From: RCC1774 sp050330855
Lineage (GTDB): Bacteria > Cyanobacteriota > Cyanobacteriia > Thermosynechococcales > Thermosynechococcaceae
DNA length: 17,748 nt
Assembly: GCA_050330855.1 (NCBI GenBank)
Contig: JBHJNL010000144.1
Location: 1-17,748, forward strand
Direction of reading: 5' to 3'
Part shown: positions 7,856 to 15,244 of the stretch, piece after piece
Layout of the letters: every line of letters starts with the position of its first letter
Numbering within the stretch: the stretch's first letter is position 1
Notes under the pieces: generated by a model
What the model saw: only the letters and a program-made list of their open reading frames with translations
Databases searched by the model: none
Told to the model about the DNA's origin: nothing
Translations under genes and position numbers: made by a program

Positions 7856-8824
7856 TTAGGCTCCATCCAAAAGACGGGCAATATGGAAAATACCATCCCC
7901 CTGGTTCACAAGCGGATGTTGGGTATGGCCGATGACAACACCTGCAAAGGGTGCATAAACTTTGATATTGGTGCTGCCCAACGTATCTGAAATAGAGCCA
8001 ATATGCTGCCGTTTAGTCACCTGCTGGCCTAGCTCAATATGCCGATGCAGAATGCCGCTCCGCGAGGCCCTCACCCATCGGGATTCTCTCAGTTCTAAAG
8101 ATTTGGTCTGCTGTTCAAGCATCGGTCGCTCAGGCAGCATCTCGAGCATTGCCATCACCTGTAACACACCAATGACGCCCACTTGGATAGCATAGGCGTC
8201 AAACCGCAGGGCTTCACCGGCTTCATAGAGGAGTATCGGAATGCCCTGCTGGGCTGCGGCTTGACGTAGGGAGCCATCCCGCGTATTGGAATGCAACATC
8301 AACGGGGCATTAAATGCCTTGGCACAGCGATAGGTTTCGGGGTCGTCTAGGTTGGCGCGAATCTGAGGCCAATTGGTGCGGTGATTGGCAGCGGTATGCA
8401 AATCAATGCCGTGGGTGCAGTGACTGACCACCTCTGTCATAAATAAATGGGCCAGCCGACCGGCCAGTGATCCCCGTGTCGAGCCAGGGAACGACCGATT
8501 GAGATCGCGGCGATCGGGGAGATAGCGTGACTGTTCAATGAAACCAAAGATGTTCACAATGGGCACCGCGATCAATGTGCCGCAGAGGGTTTTCGGCTTG
8601 ACCTGCGCGAGCACCTGCCGGATGATATCGACGCCATTGAGTTCGTCACCATGAATGGCCGCGCTGAGCCAGAGTCGTGGGCCAGGTCGAGTCCCGTTAA
8701 TGACGGTAACGGGCAGCGATAGCATGGTCTGGGTGGGCAGACGAGCCACCGGGAGATCAATTTGTTGACGTTGGCCAGGGTTGACGGTGGTGTCTCCGAC
8801 TTGAATGGCGGTGGCTTCTTCCAT
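7856..8824 (-). CDS. M14-type succinylglutamate desuccinylase/aspartoacylase-family hydrolase
   Basis: A 322-residue zinc-dependent hydrolase of the AstE/AspA group, which cleaves amide bonds of acylated amino acids or terminal acidic residues. Zinc ligands are visible as HGDE (His58, Glu61) and DLHT (His143); DRRDLNRSFPG (104-114) carries the substrate-binding arginines, and LYEAGE (199-204) contains the likely catalytic Glu201. The C-terminal 80 residues form the beta-rich domain usual in this family (SRSGILH, APFAGVVIGH, NQGDGIFHIA). Its ATG overlaps the stop of rimK (TAATG), so the two are coupled. Homologues next to RimK are common; a plausible job is trimming glutamate from RimK products, but that is inference from context. 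The substrate is not known. Confidence 0.9.
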   Translation of the reverse strand: MEEATAIQVGDTTVNPGQRQQIDLPVARLPTQTMLSLPVTVINGTRPGPRLWLSAAIHGDELNGVDIIRQVLAQVKPKTLCGTLIAVPIVNIFGFIEQSRYLPDRRDLNRSFPGSTRGSLAGRLAHLFMTEVVSHCTHGIDLHTAANHRTNWPQIRANLDDPETYRCAKAFNAPLMLHSNTRDGSLRQAAAQQGIPILLYEAGEALRFDAYAIQVGVIGVLQVMAMLEMLPERPMLEQQTKSLELRESRWVRASRSGILHRHIELGQQVTKRQHIGSISDTLGSTNIKVYAPFAGVVIGHTQHPLVNQGDGIFHIARLLDGA

Positions 8825-9729
8825 TAATACTTGATGCGATCGCGATTCTTTCCAGAGGCCGCATTCTTCTCTAGGAAGTCAATAATCTTACCGGCCACAT
8901 CAATATCCGTTGCTTTTTCAATCCCTTCGAGTCCCGGCGATGAATTGACTTCCATCACGACGGGGCCGTGGTTAGACCGCAAGATATCAACCCCCGCAAC
9001 CCGTAGGCCCATAGCTTTAGCGGCGCGAGTTGCAGTGCTGCGTTCTTCTGGGGTGAGTTTAATCTTGGCTGCACTGCCGCCTCGGTGAATGTTAGAGCGG
9101 AACTCGCCGGGAGCACCTTGGCGCTTCATCGCAGCAATGACGCGATCTCCCACCACAAAACAGCGAATATCCATGCCCTTAGCTTCTTTAATAAATTCCT
9201 GGACCAAGATATTGGCATCTAGGCCACGAAAGGCTTCAATGACCGAAGTTGCCGCCTGCTGAGTTTCGGCCAGAACAACGCCGATGCCCTGGGTTCCTTC
9301 TAGCAGCTTAATCACGACAGGCGCACCGCCGACGGATTCTAACAGTCCGTCAATGTCTTTAGTAGAGTGGGCAAAACCGGTGACGGGCAGACCGATGCCG
9401 TGTCGGGCCAAGATTTGCAAACAGCGCAGCTTGTCACGAGAACGAGAGATTGCCTGAGATTCATTGGCGCTGAAGACGCCCATCACTTCAAACTGCCGGA
9501 CTACGGCTGTCCCATAGAACGTCTGAGCTGCCCCAATGCGCGGAATAATCGCGTCCACGCTTTTTAGGTCTTCACCTTGATAAATCACCTTGGGTTTATG
9601 GGAGGTGATATTCATGTAGCAGCGCAGATAGTCAATGATGCGGACCTCATGGCCTCGTTCTTCCCCTGCTTCCTTGAGGCGTCGGGTGGAATAGAGAGAC
9701 GCATCCCGAGACAAAATGGCAATTTTCAT
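8824..9729 (-). CDS. rimK: RimK-type protein-glutamate ligase (ATP-grasp)
   Basis: A 301-residue ATP-grasp ligase strongly resembling E. coli RimK, which adds glutamates to the C-terminus of ribosomal protein S6 and can also make poly-alpha-glutamate. Conserved stretches include MKIAILSRDASLYSTRRLKE at the start, IIPRIGAAQTFYGTAVVRQF, GGAPVVIKLLEGTQGIGVVL (ATP-grasp lysine and glycine loop), ILVQEFIKEAKGMDIRCFVVG, FRSNIHRGGSA and VMEVNSSPGLEGIEKATDID (metal-binding Glu and Asn). I chose ATG 9729, which matches the E. coli N-terminus, over a TTG at 9738. The upstream RimB-like gene stops at 9735, five bases before the start, and the downstream metallohydrolase overlaps the stop. A ribosomal target is likely by homology; the cyanobacterial substrate is not proven. 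Confidence 0.95.
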   Translation of the reverse strand: MKIAILSRDASLYSTRRLKEAGEERGHEVRIIDYLRCYMNITSHKPKVIYQGEDLKSVDAIIPRIGAAQTFYGTAVVRQFEVMGVFSANESQAISRSRDKLRCLQILARHGIGLPVTGFAHSTKDIDGLLESVGGAPVVIKLLEGTQGIGVVLAETQQAATSVIEAFRGLDANILVQEFIKEAKGMDIRCFVVGDRVIAAMKRQGAPGEFRSNIHRGGSAAKIKLTPEERSTATRAAKAMGLRVAGVDILRSNHGPVVMEVNSSPGLEGIEKATDIDVAGKIIDFLEKNAASGKNRDRIKY

Positions 9730-9734
9730 AGCAC

Positions 9735-10229
9735 TCAAGTTCTCTGCTGTTCTAGTGTAGAGTGCAGCGCTGCACTCTGAAGGAAGGATTGTCCAGGATC
9801 TACTAGAAAGCGCCCTCGAACGGCTTCGCGCCCTAAAAGCATCCGAAACCCCATATTGTCGCGGTTGGTAAGGGTCAATTCAATGGGCCAGGTCTGGTGA
9901 TTGAGGGTCACCTCGGTCTGAATCACAAAGCGCAGTTCGGCTTTGCCCCCGGAGTTTCGGATTTCTCGCCGGTCGAGAAGCTCCGCCTCAGCCTCAATCA
10001 CAAAAGCATCATTTTTTTGTTCAGGATGAATCTTAAAGCGGAGCAGGGTTTGACCCTGTTGCTCAAAGGCCTCAATCTCAAAGGCATGGAGGGCCGAAGA
10101 CCGCGCCCCTGTATCAATTTTGGCTTTAATTTGCTCAACCCCTAGATGGGGCAGCGAGATCCATTCGCGCCAGCCCATAATAGGGCGCATCGGATTGGGG
10201 CGTGAGGGGTCAGACATGGGAGTAGTCAT
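9735..10229 (-). CDS. RimB-like retropepsin-fold protease (DUF785 / putative ATP-dependent zinc protease)
   Basis: A 164-residue protein with the retropepsin-like motif DTGARSSALHA (residues 39-49, catalytic-type Asp39) and the C-terminal MGFRMLLGREAVRGRFLVD that is typical of this family. Databases often label it an ATP-dependent zinc protease, a name not supported by its fold. In Pseudomonas the related RimB is encoded with RimK and is reported to remove glutamates that RimK adds to ribosomal protein S6. Its position directly upstream of rimK, with a five-base gap, supports the same partnership. The start is ATG 10229; ATG 10217 is possible, and neither has a clear ribosome binding site. 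The first 18 residues are Pro/Met-rich and probably disordered. Family is firm, the biochemical role is by homology. Confidence 0.88.
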   Translation of the reverse strand: MTTPMSDPSRPNPMRPIMGWREWISLPHLGVEQIKAKIDTGARSSALHAFEIEAFEQQGQTLLRFKIHPEQKNDAFVIEAEAELLDRREIRNSGGKAELRFVIQTEVTLNHQTWPIELTLTNRDNMGFRMLLGREAVRGRFLVDPGQSFLQSAALHSTLEQQRT

Positions 10230-10265
10230 CTATCGTAGGTGCGTCATCTATGACGATTGCAAAAT

Positions 10266-11186
10266 TTAGGGGTGAGGAGGCAGGTTCGTGGCCTGGGAAT
10301 GGGGGGCCGCTGTTACAAATCGCTGGGTAGGGTAGGCGAAGGAGATCTGATCGTGCTGAGCAAAGGTTCTCAGGATATCTTCCCAAATGGCTTGCTCTGT
10401 ACTTCTGCGCTGTCGGGGTTCGCAGAGATAGCGCATCGTCAGCAGAATGCCGCTTTCTTGCACGGAGGTATAGACGATGGGGGTGAGTTTAGAGTAAACG
10501 ATCATATACTTTTGAGCAGCGGCTCGCAGTCGATTCTGGGCGGAGGCACTGAGGTCTTCTGCATGGCGGTTGGCAATTTTAAGTAAGAGGTGTTTAGCCT
10601 GCTCCCAATCGCTTTCAAAGGTTAACAAGACCGGAATCTCATTCCAAAGATATTGAAATCCCTGGGAATAATTGGCGACCGTTTCTTGGAAAACTTTACC
10701 ATTGGGCACATGGATGACGCGGCCCGTACTTTGATCGGCGGCCACCCAGTTGCCAATTTCCATGAGCGTAAATTGAAAAATTCGGATGTCGATTACGTCT
10801 CCGGCCTGGTCACCGATTTGGATGCGATCGCCCACTTGAAAAGGCTGTCGAGAGAGAATGAAGGCCCACCCCACGACATCAACAATGGGTTCCTTGAGAG
10901 CCACCGCCAGACCCGCCGTCACAATCCCCAGAAAGGTGGCGATGTTTTGGAGTTCAGGCACCCAGGGTCGACCAGCGCTAAAGATGGCAAACCCGAAGCT
11001 GACATAGCCGATCCACTTTCGCCATCCATAGAGAATGCGAGGATCTTTAACCCGACGATTGAGCAAACGTAGCGCAATCCAGCGGAAGCTCAGCACAAAG
11101 ATAAGGCCGACGGCAGAAGCGATCAGCTTATTTTGAAGCTCAGGGTCTATGCCTAGAGTTGCATTAAGCTGGCTGAGCAGATCCAT
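10266..11186 (-). CDS. MscS-family mechanosensitive ion channel
   Basis: A 306-residue small-conductance mechanosensitive channel of the inner membrane, opening under membrane tension to release solutes in osmotic downshock. There is a first helix at about residues 20-42, a second at about 60-76, and the pore-lining TM3 with NIATFLGIVTAGLAVALKE (about 81-99) and DVVGWAFIL. The beta domain follows with PFQVGDRIQIGDQAGDVIDI, and the C-terminal alpha/beta domain fills residues 170-280. The VPNGKVF motif that follows the beta domain in this family is present. It is the first gene of a minus-strand run and lies 36 bases upstream of the RimB-like gene, so it may be cotranscribed with the glutamylation genes. 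No strong ribosome binding site precedes ATG 11186. Confidence 0.92.
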   Translation of the reverse strand: MDLLSQLNATLGIDPELQNKLIASAVGLIFVLSFRWIALRLLNRRVKDPRILYGWRKWIGYVSFGFAIFSAGRPWVPELQNIATFLGIVTAGLAVALKEPIVDVVGWAFILSRQPFQVGDRIQIGDQAGDVIDIRIFQFTLMEIGNWVAADQSTGRVIHVPNGKVFQETVANYSQGFQYLWNEIPVLLTFESDWEQAKHLLLKIANRHAEDLSASAQNRLRAAAQKYMIVYSKLTPIVYTSVQESGILLTMRYLCEPRQRRSTEQAIWEDILRTFAQHDQISFAYPTQRFVTAAPHSQATNLPPHP

Positions 11187-11570
11187 AGGTCAAAAGAGTA
11201 AGCATGACCCATACTACAGAGTTTAGGGGCAACCACAGCGACTTTTTGCATCGACAAGTGACCCAGCCGTCAAGTGAATAAACCTTGGCACAGGTTGTAC
11301 ACATCTATGACACATCGCCTATCTATAGTCACACCTAATTGTCTGCGAAAAAGCGATATTGAGTGTCCTCATGCTCAGGTGCAAGGTACACTAGCCCTGC
11401 AGAGTCTGTGGGGCTAGGTCGTGACGAGGAGCCACTGTAGAACAATCTGCGACGACCCTGACTCGCCCCATCACAGTGACGAACCAGCCTTAGCTTATTA
11501 CTAGGACTGGTTTCGTTCAGCGTCCCCTCCGTATCCAGTCTGAAGTTTATCCCACTGACTTGCTTTGCAT
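11187..11570. promoter_or_regulatory. Intergenic region upstream of the MscS and Crp/Fnr genes
   Basis: A 384-base gap carrying the promoters of two divergent genes. The left part (11270-11335) is rich in TGTG/CACA words, including two similar TCTATxxxCAC segments near 11306 and 11324, which could bind a Crp-like protein but do not form a clean palindrome. The right part (11391-11517) can fold into several stems and is listed separately. No open frame here looks like a gene. Confidence 0.5.
11391..11517 (+). other. Candidate structured RNA or long 5' leader
   Basis: Three possible stem-loops lie in a row upstream of the Crp/Fnr gene. Bases 11391-11417 form CTAGCCC/GGGCTAG extended by four more pairs (two wobble) around GAGTC. 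GGTCGT (11417-11422) pairs with ACGACC (11452-11457), or alternatively CACTGT (11433-11438) with ACAGTG (11473-11478). ACGAACCAG (11479-11487) pairs with CTGGTTTCGT (11507-11516) with one bulge. I cannot match it to a known RNA family; strand and transcription are inferred from the position before the + strand gene. Confidence 0.35.
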
Positions 11571-12236
11571 ATGGCTATGACCTTGTCTGCAAGAACCGAG
11601 AAAGACTCGTCTTCTGCTCTCGTACTTCCTGTGTTGAAACAGAACAATTGGCAGCAAGATGGTTTCTCTCTGCCAAAGATTCAGACCTTCAAGCAACGAG
11701 AGTATCTGCCGACTGGACAAGACCGACTCTGGGCCATCAATGCGGGTATGGTTTGTATCTCTACGTTTCATGCAGACGGTACAGTCGTGCCCCTAGGACT
11801 GTGGGGAGCAGGTGATATGGTGGGCCATCTGCTCACGAGGGTGAAGCCTTACCAAATTGAATGTCTATGTGATGTAAAAGTACATCAATGTCTGCAGATA
11901 GACTCCCACGCCTTCAGTCAAGCCATGCGTGCTCATCTTCATCAAAGCGAGATTCTGATCATGATTCGTCATGGTCCGCTGCGCATGCGGATGAGAACGT
12001 TATTGACATGGTTTGCCCACCGGTTTGGACAGGTTTCTGAGGAGGGTTCGATTGTGTCTAGGCGACTGACCCATCAAGTCATTGCAGATATCATCGGCGC
12101 AACACGAGTGACGGTCACCCGCTTGATGCAAGAGCTTGAGCAAGAGGGTTTTTTGCACCGGGTTCAAGAACATTTCATCTTTGGGTTCGCAGGGGTTCAA
12201 GCAGGGGTCAAGGCTCGTGAACAAAGCAGGGTATAG
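11571..12236 (+). CDS. Crp/Fnr-family transcriptional regulator
   Basis: A 221-residue regulator with a cyclic-nucleotide-binding-like beta-roll in the N-terminal half (about residues 30-125, with GLWGAGDMVGHLL as the phosphate-binding-cassette-like turn) and a winged helix-turn-helix in the C-terminal part; the recognition segment contains LTHQVIADIIGATRVTVTRL. Ligand binding cannot be judged: the Arg-Ser pair of true cAMP receptors is not evident. I chose ATG 11571 (MAMTLSAR); ATG 11577 is equally possible, and the TTG at 11565 is less likely. No clear ribosome binding site precedes any of them. It ends nine bases before the stop of a second Crp/Fnr gene on the other strand. Target genes are unknown; self-control through the upstream region is possible. 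Confidence 0.88.
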   Translation: MAMTLSARTEKDSSSALVLPVLKQNNWQQDGFSLPKIQTFKQREYLPTGQDRLWAINAGMVCISTFHADGTVVPLGLWGAGDMVGHLLTRVKPYQIECLCDVKVHQCLQIDSHAFSQAMRAHLHQSEILIMIRHGPLRMRMRTLLTWFAHRFGQVSEEGSIVSRRLTHQVIADIIGATRVTVTRLMQELEQEGFLHRVQEHFIFGFAGVQAGVKAREQSRV

Positions 12237-12245
12237 ATTTGCCCG

Positions 12246-13043
12246 CTAGCGCAACGGCCACCAAGCCACCTTATCGCGGGTGGCACCGTAGACGCCTTTT
12301 AAACCCTCTGGATCGCACACTTCAATGCGATCGCCAGACACCTCTGGCTGACTATTTTTTTGCAGGAGACCCACCTTCGTCATGCCCTTAAGCACCTGCT
12401 CTACGGTGCGATGGTTGAGCTGGCAGGCCCGGGCAATAATATCCACCGAGAGATCGAAGCAAAAGATGCCATCGACCTTGGGTTGATTACCCAAGATTCG
12501 TTCTTGGTAGATCAGCGCCCTCAGCAAAGCCGCAACGGCCTGGGGCGGATAGGTGCTGCAGTTGAGCAGATGATATTGAAACTTTTCTCGCAGCTCTAAG
12601 AGCAATCGATAACGCTGCTGAAAGGCCGCATTCTCTTGGTACAGCCTTTGCACCACCGCTTGGGGAATCTTGATGACATCTGCCGTCTTATAGGCTTCTA
12701 CCAAGCTAGGAAATCCTCGATAGACCAGCCCATCGCCACAGTCTAGGTCAAACATACCGAAGCATCCCCCCGGATAAGTCAAGGCAATCACCCGATCTAA
12801 CGGAGCGCTGCGGACAATCACCGGACCACCGTGAACCAACGTATAGAGATACTCCAGAGCAATATCCGGCTCGTAGGCGGTATAGATGGGGCGACCCGAA
12901 TAGAGCTTCTCTTGTAAGCTTTGCACTTCACTGAGGCCATCGACTAACTGGTCAGCGCTGCAGTCTCGAAACAAAAAGTTCTGCTGGAGTCGCGCCGCCA
13001 CGTCATCGAAGGTTGAAACAGATTGCTGGATTCGCTTGGCCAC
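12246..13043 (-). CDS. Crp/Fnr-family transcriptional regulator, likely controller of the SLC13 gene
   Basis: A 265-residue regulator that keeps the Crp layout: a beta-roll sensory half (about residues 20-130, with ALTYPGGCFGMFDLD as the cassette-like turn), a long dimerisation helix (about 140-165, RYRLLLELREKFQYHLL) and a C-terminal helix-turn-helix (about 205-235, LSVDIIARACQLNHRTVEQV). The sensory half diverges from cAMP-binding members, so the signal is unknown. The start is GTG 13043, well supported by AGGAG seven bases upstream on the minus strand. It faces the SLC13 permease across 160 bases that hold strong inverted repeats, the standard layout of a local regulator. It converges with the other Crp/Fnr gene. 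Family is clear; target assignment is inferred. Confidence 0.87.
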   Translation of the reverse strand: MAKRIQQSVSTFDDVAARLQQNFLFRDCSADQLVDGLSEVQSLQEKLYSGRPIYTAYEPDIALEYLYTLVHGGPVIVRSAPLDRVIALTYPGGCFGMFDLDCGDGLVYRGFPSLVEAYKTADVIKIPQAVVQRLYQENAAFQQRYRLLLELREKFQYHLLNCSTYPPQAVAALLRALIYQERILGNQPKVDGIFCFDLSVDIIARACQLNHRTVEQVLKGMTKVGLLQKNSQPEVSGDRIEVCDPEGLKGVYGATRDKVAWWPLR

Positions 13044-13096
13044 TCAAAGTCTCCTGCCGTACCTGACCTCATTGTGTCACGCAGTACAGGTCGCAC

Positions 13097-13120
13097 CAAA
13101 TTCAAACGCACATGAATTTG
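13097..13120. promoter_or_regulatory. Inverted repeat, candidate Crp/Fnr-type operator
   Basis: Perfect arms CAAATTCA (13097-13104) and TGAATTTG (13113-13120) with an 8-base spacer. The total of 24 bases and dyad symmetry fit a dimeric Crp/Fnr-like regulator. It lies between the divergent regulator and permease genes; its centre is about 59 bases before the start expected from the TATGAT box at 13156. Confidence 0.6.
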
Positions 13121-13137
13121 AAAACATTTGTATTTCA
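13119..13137. promoter_or_regulatory. Second, weaker inverted repeat
   Basis: TGAAA (13119-13123) and TTTCA (13133-13137) with a 9-base spacer. The centre is about 20 bases, or two helical turns, from that of the first repeat and near -40 relative to the expected start of the permease transcript, where activators often sit. Confidence 0.4.
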
Positions 13138-13155
13138 TTTTAGATCAATCTGAGA

Positions 13156-13196
13156 TATGATTCTATTTGAAGTAAGCATTGCTCGCGGATTAGGAG
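13156..13196 (+). promoter_or_regulatory. Probable -10 box and ribosome binding site of the SLC13 gene
   Basis: TATGAT at 13156-13161 is a good -10 match, but no TTGACA-like box lies 16-18 bases upstream, which fits a promoter needing an activator. AGGAG at 13192-13196 is seven bases before ATG 13204 and fixes that start. Confidence 0.5.
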
Positions 13197-13203
13197 TGAA
13201 AGC

Positions 13204-15123
13204 ATGCAGACCAAGCCCAGTACTTTAGAGCTACAGAAGTCAAAAGAAAGTCCCAAGCCTAAAAAATCGCTTTATTGGTTGGCTTGGGTTGCGTTAGGGC
13301 TGGGGGGTAGTCTTGCGATCGCATCCCTCCGTAGCGGCTGGGTCAGCAGTGCCTTCACCTGGCAAGGTTGGTTAGCGATCTCAGCAACGGTAGCGGCTTT
13401 CTGCGGAAATGCTCTCACGCCATTGCCTGCCGAGATTGTGTTCTTGGGTGCGGCGGCCCTGCTGTTTCTAACGGGCGTTCTAGACGAAAAGGCCGTCCTC
13501 TCTGGCTTCAGTAACTCTGGAATGATTACGGTGGCGGTGCTGTACATCGTTACCACGGGCCTCCAGCAAACCGGAGCGCTCAATTGGGTGTCTCAACGCG
13601 TGCTAGGGATGCCCACAACCCAATCTCAGGCTTTAACCCGAATGATGCTCCCCGTGATGGGCATTAGCGCCTTTCTGAATAACACCCCGGTGGTGGCGAT
13701 GTTTATCCCCGTCATCAACGACTGGTGCCGAAAGCTTCGGTTTAGCCCATCTAAACTAATGCTGCCCCTCAGCTACGCAGCCATTTTTGGGGGACTGTTT
13801 ACGCTGATTGGCACCAGTACCAACTTGGTGGTGAATGGACTACTGGTTGACGCCACCCAAGGACCAGGGATGAAGCTCTTTGACATTACTGCGGTGGGTC
13901 TACCCTGCGGCATCGCTGGCTTTTTGTTTTTGTATTTTACGCAGGGGTGGCTACTCCCCGACCGTCAGCCGGTTTTGAGCGAAACCGATGATCTGCGGCA
14001 ATACACCGTCGAAATGACGGTGGTGCCCCATGGCCCCATGGTGGGCAAAAGTGTTGAGAAGGCGGGGCTACGGCACCTACCCGATCTCTACTTGGCCGAG
14101 ATTCAGCGAGGCACTCAGCGGCTCCCGGCCGTGAGTCCCACAGAGGTTTTGCAAGGGGACGATCAGCTCTTGTTTGTGGGGGTTGTGGATTCAGTGCTTG
14201 ACCTACAGCGCCTCAATGGACTGCAGCCCTCTACCGATCAGGTTCTGAAGCTGGATGTGCCCCGCAGTGATCGGTGCTTGTTAGAAGCGGTGGTCTCTAA
14301 TACCTGCCCGTTGGTGGGGCGTACCATTCGCGAAGGTCAGTTCCGTACCCAGTACAATGCTGTTGTCGTGGCGGCCGCTCGCAACGGCGAACGATTGGCT
14401 GGCAAGGTGGGCGATATTCGTCTCCAGGCCGGCGATACCCTGCTGCTAGAAGCCCATCCATCTTTCTTGAATGAGCGACGCATCTCGCGTGATTTTTATC
14501 TGATCAGTGATATCCCCAACTCAGAACCGCTCCGTCATGGGCGATCGCTATGGGCCTTGGGTCTGACGCTGATGATGGTCGTCCTCGCCGCCACGGGTTT
14601 GTTAACGATGCTGCAGGCTGCTGTTCTGGCTGCCGTTGGGATGCTCATCTTTGGCTGCTGCTCCCCGAACCAAGCGATTCGCAGCATTGAGTGGCCCGTC
14701 TTGCTGGTGATTGCAGCCGCCCTCGCCCTCGGGCAAGCGCTAGACTCTACCGGAGCGGCTAAGACCATTGCCATTAGCCTCGTTAACTTAGCAGGCAACA
14801 ATCCCTGGCTAGTTTTAGCCGCCATTGTGACCACGACCACGATCTTGACAGAGGTGATCACCAATAACGCGGCGGCGGCACTGATCTTTCCCATTGCCTT
14901 TTCCCTAGCAAAGGAGATGGATGTGAGCTACATGCCCTTTGTAATTGGCATTATGATTGCGGCCTCGGCCAGCTTTGCCACACCAATTGGCTATCAAACC
15001 AATATGATGGTCTATGGTCCAGGGGGCTATAAGTTTACTGATTATATGCGGGTGGGCATCCCCCTCAACATTCTCTATGGGGTGGTCACGGTTGCAATTA
15101 CCCCCCTCATTTACCCTTTCTAG
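13204..15123 (+). CDS. SLC13-type anion permease with two RCK_C (TrkA_C) domains
   Basis: A 639-residue inner-membrane transporter of the divalent-anion/Na+ symporter (ArsB/NhaD-like) superfamily. Residues 25-250 form the first membrane half, with the ion-binding loops AFLNNTPVV (156-164) and IGTSTNLVVNG (202-212). Two cytoplasmic RCK_C domains follow at about 265-350 and 360-440, then the second membrane half with the matching motifs TEVITNNAAAAL and ATPIGYQTNMMVYGPGGYKF. This is the domain order of bacterial sulfate/other-anion permeases; the substrate (sulfate, a dicarboxylate or another anion) cannot be read from sequence. The start is supported by AGGAG upstream. A Crp/Fnr regulator is encoded divergently, and a Usp-domain gene lies downstream on the other strand. 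All conserved loops are intact. Confidence 0.93.
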   Translation: MQTKPSTLELQKSKESPKPKKSLYWLAWVALGLGGSLAIASLRSGWVSSAFTWQGWLAISATVAAFCGNALTPLPAEIVFLGAAALLFLTGVLDEKAVLSGFSNSGMITVAVLYIVTTGLQQTGALNWVSQRVLGMPTTQSQALTRMMLPVMGISAFLNNTPVVAMFIPVINDWCRKLRFSPSKLMLPLSYAAIFGGLFTLIGTSTNLVVNGLLVDATQGPGMKLFDITAVGLPCGIAGFLFLYFTQGWLLPDRQPVLSETDDLRQYTVEMTVVPHGPMVGKSVEKAGLRHLPDLYLAEIQRGTQRLPAVSPTEVLQGDDQLLFVGVVDSVLDLQRLNGLQPSTDQVLKLDVPRSDRCLLEAVVSNTCPLVGRTIREGQFRTQYNAVVVAAARNGERLAGKVGDIRLQAGDTLLLEAHPSFLNERRISRDFYLISDIPNSEPLRHGRSLWALGLTLMMVVLAATGLLTMLQAAVLAAVGMLIFGCCSPNQAIRSIEWPVLLVIAAALALGQALDSTGAAKTIAISLVNLAGNNPWLVLAAIVTTTTILTEVITNNAAAALIFPIAFSLAKEMDVSYMPFVIGIMIAASASFATPIGYQTNMMVYGPGGYKFTDYMRVGIPLNILYGVVTVAITPLIYPF

Positions 15124-15140
15124 CTCGGGCTTGCTATCCT

Positions 15141-15164
15141 AATTCCCCCAGGATTGGGGGAATT
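15141..15164 (+). terminator. Strong hairpin after the SLC13 gene
   Basis: AATTCCCCC and GGGGGAATT form a perfect 9-base-pair stem around the loop AGGATT, 17 bases past the stop codon. Downstream is AAAGATTTT, not a clean T run, so termination is possible but not assured. A second C-run/G-run segment (15176-15201) follows. Such C5/G5 palindromes are widespread in cyanobacterial intergenic DNA and may be a repeat rather than a dedicated terminator. Confidence 0.5.
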
Positions 15165-15244
15165 AAAGATTTTGACCCTAAAAATGGGGACTAGGGGGGC
15201 CAGTACAGAGCCTAATTGGACTTTTAAATTAGTCTCTGCATCTA

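Noticed and set aside
9727..9738. TTG start giving RimK three more residues (MSA)
   Set aside because: ATG 9729 matches the E. coli RimK N-terminus exactly at MKIAILSRD.
11270..11340. Classical CRP or NtcA binding site
   Set aside because: TGTG/CACA words are present but neither TGTGA-N6-TCACA nor GTA-N8-TAC can be found.
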